This document shows, in pieces, positions 31,244 through 40,974 of a stretch of DNA of 41,501 bases. The stretch is taken from NCBI GenBank assembly GCA_002633005.1, contig NMRA01000528.1, positions 190,535 through 232,035 on the forward strand, given 5' to 3'. Made by a program: the position numbers and the translations under genes. This stretch comes from Phoronis australis. Its lineage: Eukaryota > Phoronida > Phoronidae. The first letter of the stretch is position 1. Each line of letters opens with the position of its first letter. The notes beneath the pieces are model-generated. The model was not told where the DNA came from, did no database searches, and saw only the letters and a list, made by a program, of their open reading frames with translations.

Positions 31244-32610
31244 GGCGTTCCACAATGCCTCCGGCTCAATCACTAATGGTGTAGGACGGAAGTTTTTTTC
31301 AGAGGAGTGAAATCTGAAATACTCATTTTTACAATCACTTCAAGATATTCATGTTTACGGCTACCTGTTGCTACGCGTACAATAGAATGGTGTGTTTCAA
31401 AAAGACCAAATTGTTGTTCTATTTCAGGTCCATATTTTTGAACACCTGCGTTTTATTTGCGGAGTAATATTGCAAAAAGATTAGCAAAGCATATGTAAAT
31501 ATAGAATCTTTATTTCTTCCATGGCGATTCTCCTGTTATACACGATTTTAATTATGTGATTGATGCAATTTGTTAGTTGTTACTCTCAAATTAAGTTTCC
31601 TTGTGGAGTCCTTTTTGTTTAGGCACTAGGGGTCGTTGCAATCAGCCAACACTGTGCAATATTAAGATGCCTCGTCTATAATACAAATGAATGTTATTCA
31701 CGTTATTTTGAACACACTTACATGTTAAAGCTTTTTCGTAAAATGTAACTTTAGGATAGCCAAATGCCAATGGCGTGCTTTGAAGGGTTGACGGTAGAAT
31801 GTAGACTCGTGTGGGGTGAAACGCTTATAAAAGTACTGTTATGTCTAATGCACTTTCAACAATCACGTAAATGTTTCACGTTGGAAGATGCGAGCTGGAA
31901 TGAAGATCTGTTTGAAGATGGTAAATTTGTAGCTATTGGCCTACCTTGCTGGAACCAGATCTGTTTTTTAACAAATGTTGGTTAGCAAATTTTATAACCG
32001 TACCTGAAATGCTGAAAGAATTGTAGTCTTGGTCTGTTTTGATTTATTTTGTATTACATTTATTTATGTACGGTAAATTCCGGGTGACATTGATTGTATT
32101 ATAGAACTTCCGTTACGCATGTTGTAAATGACGGACCTGTTACGGATTCATGTATGTTGAGCAAAGTGTATGCCACACTTCATCCCTATCGGTCAAGGGT
32201 TGAAATTACGTGAAAACTCTTTTGTTACGCGGCAAACTTTTTAATCATAGCCGTCAAATATGGGCAACGTTCTAATGTTGAGAACCATAAAAACGTTAAC
32301 TCTTCAGTGAAAGAAATCACTGCGTGCCTTTTCGGGTAAACTCCCAAACAAAATTTTACAGAAATCCCTATAAAACGAGGATGCTTATATGTAATTACGT
32401 CATCGCGTACTAATTTTCAAGTTTCTCAATTCTAAAAACCGAACGGTTCTCAAGAAACGTTAAAGCGCATATTGAGTTCCTGTTGTAAATTCTGTGTTTA
32501 CAGGTTGTAGACACACAATGCTGGTTTGGCTATTTGTTTGAGCACCACTGGAATGTTATTTTGTTTTACCATATTTGAAACAATAAATAACTAATGAATA
32601 TACAATATCT
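31244..32610 (+). other. gfi1: gfi1 3' UTR (predicted)
   Basis: From the stop codon to just past AATAAA at 32582-32587, the first canonical signal after the stop. A T-rich tract at about 32608-32626 (TCTTTTCATTTGTTTTTCC) supports cleavage near 32600-32610. A second AATAAA at 33044-33049 could give a longer form. The 73-codon frame at 31764-31985 inside this region is taken as chance. Confidence 0.5.
32582..32587 (+). terminator. gfi1: Poly(A) signal AATAAA, likely gfi1
   Basis: First AATAAA after the stop codon, 1.34 kb downstream, followed within about 25-45 bp by a T/GT-rich element, the usual arrangement for metazoan 3' ends. Confidence 0.5.
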
Positions 32611-34031
32611 TTTCATTTGTTTTTCCAATGACCACTTTTTCGAACAATGAACACTCATGTGAAACAACATGTGTCATAAAATTTGTAACATTAATCCTGT
32701 TGCTCGAAGTGTAAACAACTACAGTACGCAGCAAGAATGCATGAGGAAGACTAAGCAAAACGCGCAACCAGGTAACGCCTAGAAATCGTTTAACGAGTGC
32801 AGCTTCCGGTTAGATAAATGAATCATCGTAGAAGTAACAAAACAGTAACCAGTTTATATTTATTTGAACAGGTCATGCAGACGTAAATGCTTATGCCAAA
32901 ACACAACATCAATATGATGCGCACTCTATTTTTGTAAGTCTTTGGATTCAGCTGGATACTGTTGCATCAGTCAATTCTGAAATGTGTAAATTTGAAAAAA
33001 AGTTCGAATAGTCATTGTACACTTCATTTTTACATCTGATTTCAATAAATACAATATTTATTTATAACTTAAAGCTGCATTTCAGGGTTTAGAGGGCTAA
33101 AACGAAAATTGAATTACGACTTTTACTCTCAGAATATGTGCAGAAAACATTCCTTACCACAATAAAATATATCCTATTTTTTATAAACAAGATCATGAAT
33201 GCCATCAGCGACTGAGGAAAACGCTTCATTTTTGTTGACCAACCCTAAAAGTGCAGATTTGAAAATGGCGTCTGTGACTGGTGTTGCAGATCGAATGACC
33301 GTGGCAATGTTTTTAAACCCCAAAGCGCTTCCGGTGAAACAAATCAACATTGGTAGCCAAACAGTGGCACAATGCTGCTTTACGTTTATAAACGTTAAAG
33401 TCGTTTCACCGGAGCGTATCCCAACAAATCTATCTTTTTCTGCAGATTGGCAACGGAGGCGCTAAGGTACCGTTTCAATGCTGACCTGAAGAGAGTGAGA
33501 ATTTGGCTGATGTCCACAAATCAGTTCACAACCAAAAATATCAGGTAGACATGTCATCGGGCATATCGATTTATTGGTGTTCAATAGGGTGTGATTTAAG
33601 TATCAGGCAGACGTGTCATATTAGCTGACGCCATGGGTAATCAATAATTTTACGAGGGAACTAAACGTAGTACCAGTGATACAACATGTCTTGGCAATTT
33701 ACTGAGAGATCTGAAAAAGAAAAACGCTAGTTTATAATACCAAACTGACGCAAATAGCAAAGTCTTATTGGAAGGATTTTGTAGTCAACCATGCGTTCAA
33801 CGATTTATTATTTATTATTGCTAACATGGCCTGTTATCAGAGGTATTCCGACACATTCGATGGATTTTTCCGTTTTGAGATTCACGTCGCATGCTCTATT
33901 GAAATTCGAACTCGCTCAGATAAGAATTACATATAAGGGATAATTTGAGGCCGCAAGGCCTACCGGCCCGATATTTCGACTAGATCACACGTTATGTGAT
34001 TCAGACGAATTTGCATAGCGGACTCAGTCAT
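32611..34031. other. Downstream flank of gfi1, no supported gene
   Basis: Contains an 88-codon plus-strand frame (33199-33465) with no recognisable features. Inside it are an inverted pair, CCGGTGAAAC (33331-33340) and GTTTCACCGG (33403-33412), and the perfect palindrome ACGTTTATAAACGT (33382-33395). A small hairpin, ATCACA-5-TGTGAT, lies at 33984-34000. Confidence 0.5.
33044..33049 (+). terminator. gfi1: Alternative poly(A) signal AATAAA
   Basis: Second AATAAA, 457 bp beyond the first. The downstream sequence is AT-rich but less clearly GT-rich, so it is a weaker candidate for a longer 3' UTR. Confidence 0.3.
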
Positions 34032-34366
34032 CGATCAAAACAATATGTTTGCTCTGCGAATCGGGCAAATTAGAGTATTTCAATTGTCGCGTCAGTAATC
34101 CATGTCGTCGATTCGTGATGATTTTGGCTTCGAATATACCCCTGAGGACAAACTGTTTAATAACTACATTGCTTTGGAATCTGTATTTTGCGTCGATCAA
34201 AACAATATGTTTATTCTACGAATCGAGCACACTAGGGCATTTGAATTGTCACGTAAGTAATCCATGTCGTCAATTCGTGATGCTTTTGGGTTCGAGTATA
34301 CTCCGTATCACAAAATCCTCGCACGCTATTTTTAAAAACTACATTGCTTTGGAATCCGTATTTTGC
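34032..34366 (+). repeat. Tandem duplication, two units plus a remnant
   Basis: Unit 1 (34032-34193, 162 bp) and unit 2 (34194-34366) both start CGATCAAAACAATATGTTT and both end near ACTACATTGCTTTGGAAT. Unit 2 has a short insertion near its end. A third degenerate piece (CATTTAAATTGTC, near 34405) resembles the internal CATTTGAATTGTC. Because 162 is a multiple of three, one plus-strand frame (34049-34372) stays open through both units; I do not recognise the product, and coding is doubtful. Confidence 0.8.
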
Positions 34367-34726
34367 CCCTAGTTTAGTCACTTCCAACTACAATCATTTC
34401 GTAGGTCATTTAAATTGTCTCCATGTTGATATCGGCTCCACTGTAGAAAAGCTTTCTGTTACTCTACTATGCAATATCTGAGAGACAAACTGGCGTATTC
34501 AATGCGTTTCCGGGAAAATCTAAAACATTGCAACATATTGGAACAAACTGCGTCAAAAACAGCTCCGATTGTTGTAATCGGACGATGTGTAAACTATCAA
34601 TATTGCACCCAATAGCACTGCGTAAGAGTATTGAATATCGATTATTGAACGGTGAGTTGAGAACAGCTTGTTTTGATTACTTGTTACATGGCTTTTCAGT
34701 TGTTGAGTTTTGATTTACCACCGTTT

Positions 34727-34906
34727 CCCATGCGACGGCCATTGTACCAGATACAGACGGTACATGGGCGGTGCAGCACTGGAAAAAATGAGGAGGCTAT
34801 AGCCCCCAGTCCCCCTGTGGTGCAGCGCTCATAGACCAAGGGCGGCGCAACACTAAAAAAGTGGGGGCTATGGCTCCCCAGACCCTTATGGCGGGCCGCC
34901 CATGCG
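34727..34906. mobile_element. GC-rich two-unit element flanked by 8-bp direct repeats
   Basis: Two diverged units start at 34766 (GGGCGGTGCAGCACT) and 34840 (GGGCGGCGCAACACT), each followed by A-rich sequence and a (G)GGCTAT(A/G)GC-type palindrome with C-rich flank. CCCATGCG occurs at 34727-34734 and again at 34899-34906, fitting a target-site duplication, although it could be chance. The base composition stands out strongly from the AT-rich surroundings. Confidence 0.45.
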
Positions 34907-35617
34907 TTAGATGGCAGAACGAGATAATGATCACACGATCTCAAAGCCATGGGTGTTGCATTCTCTCAGCCATTGGCAATGGACATTTATCGGTCTTCAG
35001 TTCGCGTTATCGAACGGGCTTTACACGGGAGGTCGAGAAGGTGGCTAGGAGACGGCTACGGCCGCCCCGTCTCTAAGGGCTGCTGGTCATCATTTCAGTG
35101 ACGTACCACCTCCAGATTTTCAGGCCGCACAGAAACGTTGTTACCCACGCCACAAAACATTTGTCAACTGTATTACAAAAGTGTGCACGATAGTACGTGG
35201 ACCAACAATTACGTATATTCTAAATGGAAAAAATTGTGATTGTACGCACAAGCCGTGACGTCTCTATTTACTAGCGGAGCCTAGTGGTTTACTTCTTATA
35301 AGTACGTCGTCAGTTAATCGTGGTCGTTTGTTGTCTGGTTGCTCAACCACACAGGCAAAATATAAACAAAATATAAAAACCTGAGCTCCCACTAGCTCCA
35401 AACACCCAAAAGAAAACCTTGGGAGTTGTTTAAGAAGCAAAACACATAAATTCTTTAAAATTTAGGAAAACGCCATTTCCTTTTTCTCGACATACCGGTG
35501 ATAGTTCATCATATTTCAGAGGAGGCTTTGGGCTAAGTTCTATTTAAAATTATGTCTTCAAATATCCATTGGCTAGTGTTCTAGTGTTCTTTATCTATTT
35601 TTTACAAAACGTTTCAG
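34907..35617. other. No supported gene
   Basis: A short frame (34861-35076) overlaps the GC-rich element. The rest is AT-rich with no supported feature. Confidence 0.5.
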
Positions 35618-35698
35618 GTGAATCTTTTCCAACAATAGTGAGCTTCTGTCCTAACGCGAAACCCGACTGTCATAGTTCATCGGTAACGTTGAATAAGC
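35618..35698 (+). CDS. Speculative exon A of an unknown gene
   Basis: Acceptor ACAAAACGTTTCAG, then an open stretch beginning (G)ESFPTIVSFCPNAKPDCH, to a donor C|GTAATG (81 nt, phase 1 to phase 1) or to the alternative TCG|GTAACG at 35682. Only this frame is open; the other two stop at once. No homologue is recognised. Confidence 0.2.
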
Positions 35699-35873
35699 GT
35701 AATGAGCCGCCTTCGCTGCTCCGACGAGACGCTGCTATTTTTTAAACAGAGTGTGTACATTTTGTCGGGATCTGGATCGGCAATTTTGCCGAATTCACAT
35801 TCATGTTTAAAAATTTTGAATGCTTATACAACGTTAAGAGCTTAAATGAGTTAAGCTCACATTAATATTCCAG

Positions 35874-36020
35874 AAATAACCCCAAGATCTACTCAAAATC
35901 TAGCTAACACTTCAACAGCAGTTTACATGGAACACAAAATCTCTGGACCATCTTATTCAAGCATGCTGTCGTCTATGAAAATGCGGCCAAAGAATCAGTT
36001 TCATCTTCTACATGGAACAG
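35874..36020 (+). CDS. Speculative exon B of an unknown gene
   Basis: 147 nt between the acceptor TTAATATTCCAG and the donor ACAG|GTACAT, open in phase 1 with 48 full codons rich in Ser, Thr, Met and Asn (for example ITPRSTQNLANTSTAVYMEH and SSMLSSMKMRPKNQFHLLH). The acceptor is good and the donor is weak. Phase agrees with the preceding and following candidates. No domain recognised; low complexity of proof. Confidence 0.27.
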
Positions 36021-36538
36021 GTACATTAAAGGGGTGTGGTGGTTGTTTTTATACAATTATAAGGTCAAATTTTTAAAGTTTCGTCTTAAGTTCTAATATT
36101 TCCAAAATTTTGATTGTAAAATGCAAATTCTATGGCAAAATAATTTTTCGACGTGTTTTAGAAGTCATATGCCACCTCTAAATAATGCACCAACCCTGCT
36201 ACAAATGTAACGAAAAGGTTCCTTACGCAGAAGTCTGGTTGCCTAGACGCAACCATACAATTAATCTATAACGCAACCGCGCTAAAACTATAGCCATTCG
36301 AGTAAGCAGAAGATCACAATAGGTATAAAGACTTTATCAACAGACCTTCCCAAATAATATAGTATTGCTGTTACTGTTACATAAAAATTATTAATATTTT
36401 TCAAAAGTGTAATTAATTGAAGCTTACGTTCAAATCAATGAGGCCGGTTTGTCTAAATGCATTGAACACACTTAAGGCATGTTAAAAAGTTTGTATGCGC
36501 TATAAACATGGGCCAAAACTGTATACCCCTCTCTCAAG

Positions 36539-36664
36539 AATGGGCTGTATATAAACACTATATCCCTATGTCTCGCTCAACCAACGGCCCTTTTAAGGGC
36601 CAGTTAACACTTCCCAAAAGAACTGCTCACTTGAGAACGTTTCATACATACATACGATATGCCA
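36539..36664 (+). CDS. Speculative exon C of an unknown gene
   Basis: 126 nt from the pyrimidine-rich acceptor CCCCTCTCTCAAG to the strong donor GCCA|GTAAGTT, open in phase 1 on both sides, beginning (G)EWAVYKHYIPMSRSTN. It contains the histone-like hairpin at 36586-36601, which may be the real feature. No homologue recognised. Confidence 0.22.
36586..36601 (+). other. Histone 3'-end-like stem-loop (orphan)
   Basis: GGCCCTTTTAAGGGCC forms a 6-bp GGCCCT/AGGGCC stem with a TTTA loop, preceded by CAACCAAC and followed about 15 bp later by CCCAAAAGAA. This is the architecture of the metazoan replication-dependent histone mRNA 3' end. No histone coding sequence lies upstream, so it is either a remnant or coincidence. 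Confidence 0.3.
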
Positions 36665-38325
36665 GTAAGTTCGGTCCCGTGGCACACTTTTAATCCAAAT
36701 GAAATCACAATAATCAACTTCTGAAAGAAAGATGTTAAACGCTGTATTTTATGTCAATAATCTATATAATTTGTGCACGAATACGCTTTTGTAATGTTGA
36801 TCGTACATCCACCCTGACTCCCAAACTGTTCGAAGTAAGCTGACAACAAAATCAGTCAGCGCGAGAGTTTGAATTTTGCAATTGCTCCACCTGTAGCATT
36901 ACCAAAAAGTACTCAAGATACCAAGAGTTCTACAAAAGGAACGGTGTTTCAAGGCCTAAATTATTTTCGTTTAGTTAAGCAGGCAAATATGTGCAAGCAA
37001 TATTCCGTGCCAATGCATTAACCGGAAGCCGGGTATACGATTTCAGAGTTGCGTCACCTCTGGGATATGTCGGAGTTGTGAATCTGTATTACCTGTGATT
37101 ATACCGTTCACTTGAGACGCTGTAACCAGACTACCAATATTCTCGGATGTTCTGTTTCGCAGCTAGACAGGTCTCCTGTCTGTTCTGCCGCCTTACGACA
37201 TGGCCGGCCATTCTCAGCGCCCTCCTCTCGTTACCACATTTCATTTTTGTGAGTTGAAGGTACTTTCTCATCAACTACAATTCACTTTTTACTCATTCGA
37301 TATATTCAGTTTCAAGACAACCGGTCTTCCACTTTTTCAAATAAACGACATTACGCAGTACACATACGACGCTCAAATGTCTCCTGCTCATTTTTTGAGG
37401 ACAAAGACTCATTTATAGATTTTTATTTGTTAATGAAACACTAAAGTTTTAACATTTGCGATGAGAATCTTTCCACGCTCATGGTTGCAATGTTAGTATC
37501 AGCGTCCTTTGCTGTCAATTTCTTGTGCAGAACGAAATCTCGCACTGCGGCCGGAAACGAAAACCCAAAACCAACCTCAAACTCACTCTAGGACATAAAA
37601 ACGTTAATCTATTTTTTCAAGAATATTAGTTCTGCAAGTCTTTTTTTAAATTTTATTCTACGTCGATTTCGGTTTTGATAACGAATAAAGCGCCCTCTAT
37701 CCATGAAATAAGTCAACCCCGATTATATAGATCTTACAAAATGATTTCAATGAGCAAAAAATAGAATTTAAGTTGGTTAGAAAAGAACTGCAGCTTAGAA
37801 CGCCCACGGGGGCCGTAAGAGGGGAACGTTGGCAGCCTTGAGTAATTAGACACTCTTATTATTCCAATGAGTTTGGATAAAATTTCCCTCTTCACCCAAC
37901 AAGATGGCTTTATTGTGGTGGTGGAACCCACAGTTGGCGAAGAAAATGCACCGTTAGAAGCGTGTAATGAAGCGCCCCCTATCGGTTACGCTTTTGTAGC
38001 TTAGAAACTGATCGCTACGACAGCCGTTCTTTAAGATTGGGAAAGGTCTCAGATTTACATTTAAAATATACAGTGGGCAGTTTTTGAACTGTCCTGCTAA
38101 CCAAATTGATCGTTCATGACCCAGTCTTCACTTTCTGCTGACGATATGTTTTTGTGTTTTCGTCGGCTTGTTTTCCGTTTGCATTTTTTCATTCTGTCGT
38201 ACCTGTAGTTAAATCTGTGAATATTACAGGTGTTGTGTTGTGAATATCCGAATGTAATGTTTTTGGGTAGGTGTATTTGTATTATGTCAGTGAAACTAAC
38301 AAACGAGAGCGCTCGGAGGAGCGAC
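36665..38325. other. No supported gene
   Basis: A short frame at 37200-37418 and minus-strand frames at 37734-37931 and 38097-38327 show no recognisable features. AT-rich throughout. Confidence 0.5.
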
Positions 38326-38501
38326 ACTTGGCGGAACTAATCGAAAAGACGACGATGAGGGAGACGACGACAATCAAGACGATCAAGGCGTTAATTATGA
38401 ATAACACGATAACACGATAACATTCATGTGACTAGCGAAGAAATCAAATAGAGAGCNCTTGCTGTCAAAGCAACATACTTGGCGGAAGAATTCCGCCAAG
38501 T
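38326..38501. repeat. Small element with 11-bp terminal inverted repeats
   Basis: ACTTGGCGGAA occurs at 38326-38336 and 38477-38487, and its reverse complement TTCCGCCAAGT at 38491-38501, so the right end is itself a perfect 11-bp-arm hairpin with a 3-nt loop. The interior has GAC/GAT-rich simple sequence (about 38345-38385) and an ambiguous base at 38457. Confidence 0.55.
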
Positions 38502-38650
38502 AAAAAGAAAACTGTTGCCTCCCAAAAGGTACTAAGTTTTACTCCAACTACATTAATTCGCCTGGTCGTAGTTCTCTCGGCCACCGATGTGGGGGGCTCT
38601 GAAAAAATATATAAGTGTGATGTACGCTCTAAAACTGATTATTGACGTAG

Positions 38651-38935
38651 CATTATCGGCAAGAGAAGTGATTTTTCTAGGTCAGCCTATGCCTGGAAGC
38701 CCCAAGTGGTCGGAGTTTAACGTTCTACTTGTGGAGTGAAACCACACTCGATAAACGACGGCCTATTTTATGCGTATTTAACTTAGTCAAGTCACTAACC
38801 TTACTTTCTGGCACACAACAGCGAGAATTGTCGGTTTGTAATAAAATCGCGAAAGCACAAGGGGATATGGAGTTTTGTAGTTCCGGTCAAAGCTGTTCAC
38901 TGACAGAAGTCTCATCTCGTCCAATAACAATCCTA
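38651..38935. repeat. Diverged dispersed repeat, copy B
   Basis: Collinear with copy A at 8619-8905: CATTATCGGCAAG at 38651-38663, CGGTTTGTAATAAAATC at 38832-38848 and GGTCAAAGCT from 38885. Overall similarity is moderate and interrupted, so this is an old family. The 102-codon frame across it (38729-39037) is not preserved in copy A. Confidence 0.7.
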
Positions 38936-39269
38936 AACTGTTTTTTTCGGGCGAAAAAGCTGAAAATTCACAGTTGGCACTTTTTCTCTGGTCACTACTT
39001 AAATCGTGAATTTTACGTGAACAAAGCCATGTACTGATTGTGCTCTAGTCGCTTCTTTATGTTTTTGCGATTAACATGGTCATGGTTGGACAAACATGTG
39101 ACTGTGTTACATTTTGTTTCTGCCTATACTTCATGATTAGACCAATACTTGAGATTTGATCATTCAGGTGATCTGTAGTGGACTATTATTCATTTACACT
39201 ATGCGTCTGAGGACGGCGCTGCGTAACTATTAATCACAGGCAGGGTTTTACTCGACTATACGAGACGAA

Positions 39270-39437
39270 ATGTCTGACAGTGGAAAGCCGGTCAAGAAAA
39301 GGGGACGTTCGTCTAAGTTAACAGACTCAGTTAGAAAGAAAAGAAGGCAAGACTTGCAGCTGAAAGTTAATAAACGACGCATTTATTTGGGTACAGGGCA
39401 CGGTCGCTGGGAACCTCTTCGTGAACTACATGTATAG
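39270..39437 (+). pseudogene. N-terminal fragment of a transposon-type protein, frame broken
   Basis: A 55-codon ORF starts MSDSGKPVKKRGRSSKL, continues through a Lys/Arg-rich stretch and VNKRRIYLGTGHGRWEPLRE, and stops at TAG 39435-39437. From memory, cnidarian genomes carry many predicted proteins with this start: a basic tail, then an R-[IV]-x-[IVL]-G motif and RW-x-x-L[RK]. The next expected segment of that family, which ends in something like FLLD, resembles SLIPRFLNDSLMRKYL encoded just downstream in a different frame (about 39439-39486), so a frameshift near 39430 is likely. The family assignment is a recollection that a search must confirm. Confidence 0.4.
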
Positions 39438-39702
39438 GTCGCTAATTCCGAGATTCCTAAACGATAGCTTGATGCGTAAGTATTTGTTCCGTCCTGCTTT
39501 ATATACTTCGGTAGTTATCAGGACATTACGCTGTCCCAGCACTTTAAAATCATCTCGATCCAATAAAGTAATGGTCCGAGAACTCACTGAGAAAGTGAAG
39601 AGTGTGAAAGTTAAATTCAGACATACATTCACCGAGTTGCCTTGTCTGTTGACATTAGCTATGCCTGTTTTAAGATTACACCTACCTGTCTCCATAGATT
39701 GA

Positions 39703-40713
39703 CGACTCGCTTAATTTTTTTCAGTTGATAATTCTGGAAACACTAAGAGAAATTACAAAGCTTTAGTACTTTGAGATAGTAACATCGTCTCAACTGACCG
39801 CAGTAGAGACGGCAGTAGTCCAATAAGCCTTCCATATGCAGGAAGCTTTTTGGCGAATTGTGCCGCATTGATTAGACCATCAATGTCGAAACAGGTGATC
39901 ACCAGAGTTTGCTAGTGCTTGAAACTTGGCCGCCAGGGTTGTACCACTCATGCCTGTACAAAATAGTATTGTAGAAGAACAAAGAAACATATCAGAAAGA
40001 AATCTTGATTACCAAAGTATTTGTTCGATTTGGAAGGAACTAAAGAGATAGACATCCTCCTAAGGTGACCATGTCTATGTTATAAAGGTACTTAAGGCAG
40101 CATGACTTTGATGGTTTAGTGTGTCTGAGGTACGAGTTGCCGAAAGGCTTCTTGCTGCCCCTAGAAGACCATCTGTGCTACCAGTTATGGCCTAGTTCAG
40201 ACAGCAATTCTCTTTCAGTGGCAAGTCGTGCATTTTGTTAGATTTAGCACTTACAAAGTAGGTACAAAGTTTGTAGCCTTGTTTATCTTGTTGTACCTTA
40301 TTTGCAGACCTATGTATATTGACATAAAGTGGTATTATAATCTGAGAGATCAAGAGGCCTGCCTTCTTGAAAGATAATATGCAACATCTGGAAGAAAATC
40401 CACTGCCAAAAACCCATTAATAAAAATTTCGCTACAAAGGTTTACAAAGTAAAAGTACAAACTTTTGTTGATGTATTTTCAAAATTAAAAAATACAACAA
40501 TTGAGGATAATTTTTGGTTAAAATTCCAATTCACAACAGAAATTAGGTAATGAATTGCACTCACAATGTTTGTGACGGTGATTTATGTAGTTTGGTTATT
40601 ATCGAGGCGAATTGTACCACCTGTATGCTTTGACAGCTGTACCCGTAGTTAATAACTAGGTTATTGTAATTTCATTTTTGCACTGTAGGTATGAAGTGGC
40701 ACAAAGTGAAAGA
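39703..40713. other. No supported gene
   Basis: Possibly further decayed transposon sequence, but no frame longer than about 60 codons and no motif that I can name. Confidence 0.45.
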
Positions 40714-40744
40714 CTTATTTATTTATTATTGTGATATTTAAAAT

Positions 40745-40790
40745 GAGGGTGGCCTCTTCAGTGATAGCACTGCTTTCCAAGAGGGCCCTC
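40745..40790 (-). repeat. 3' hairpin of the retrotransposon
   Basis: On the plus strand, GAGGG (40745-40749) pairs with CCCTC (40786-40790), and CCTCTT (40753-40758) with AAGAGG (40779-40784). An inner AGTG/CACT pair lies within the loop. A structured 3' end is a known recognition feature for reverse transcriptases of this class. Confidence 0.65.
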
Positions 40791-40974
40791 AACAAGAAAA
40801 ACAGTAATATAATACAATGAAGTAATAAAACAACAATGAGATATACGTAACAAAGATACAATTAAAACAGGTTGATAATTAAGACAATAAGTAAATGACA
40901 CGTAATGGTAAAAAATTAACTAAGACAGATGAAATAAATTAAGAGATGATTCTAGACAGTGAGAGTAATTACGA

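Noticed and set aside
31764-31985. 73-codon frame after the gfi1 stop
   Set aside because: Lies in the predicted 3' UTR, is out of context and shows no domain.
37163-37271. Possible last exon continuing the 35.6-36.7 kb chain
   Set aside because: The acceptor TGTTTCGCAG and phase fit, but the product is a short hydrophobic run ending in TGA with no support; too weak to list.
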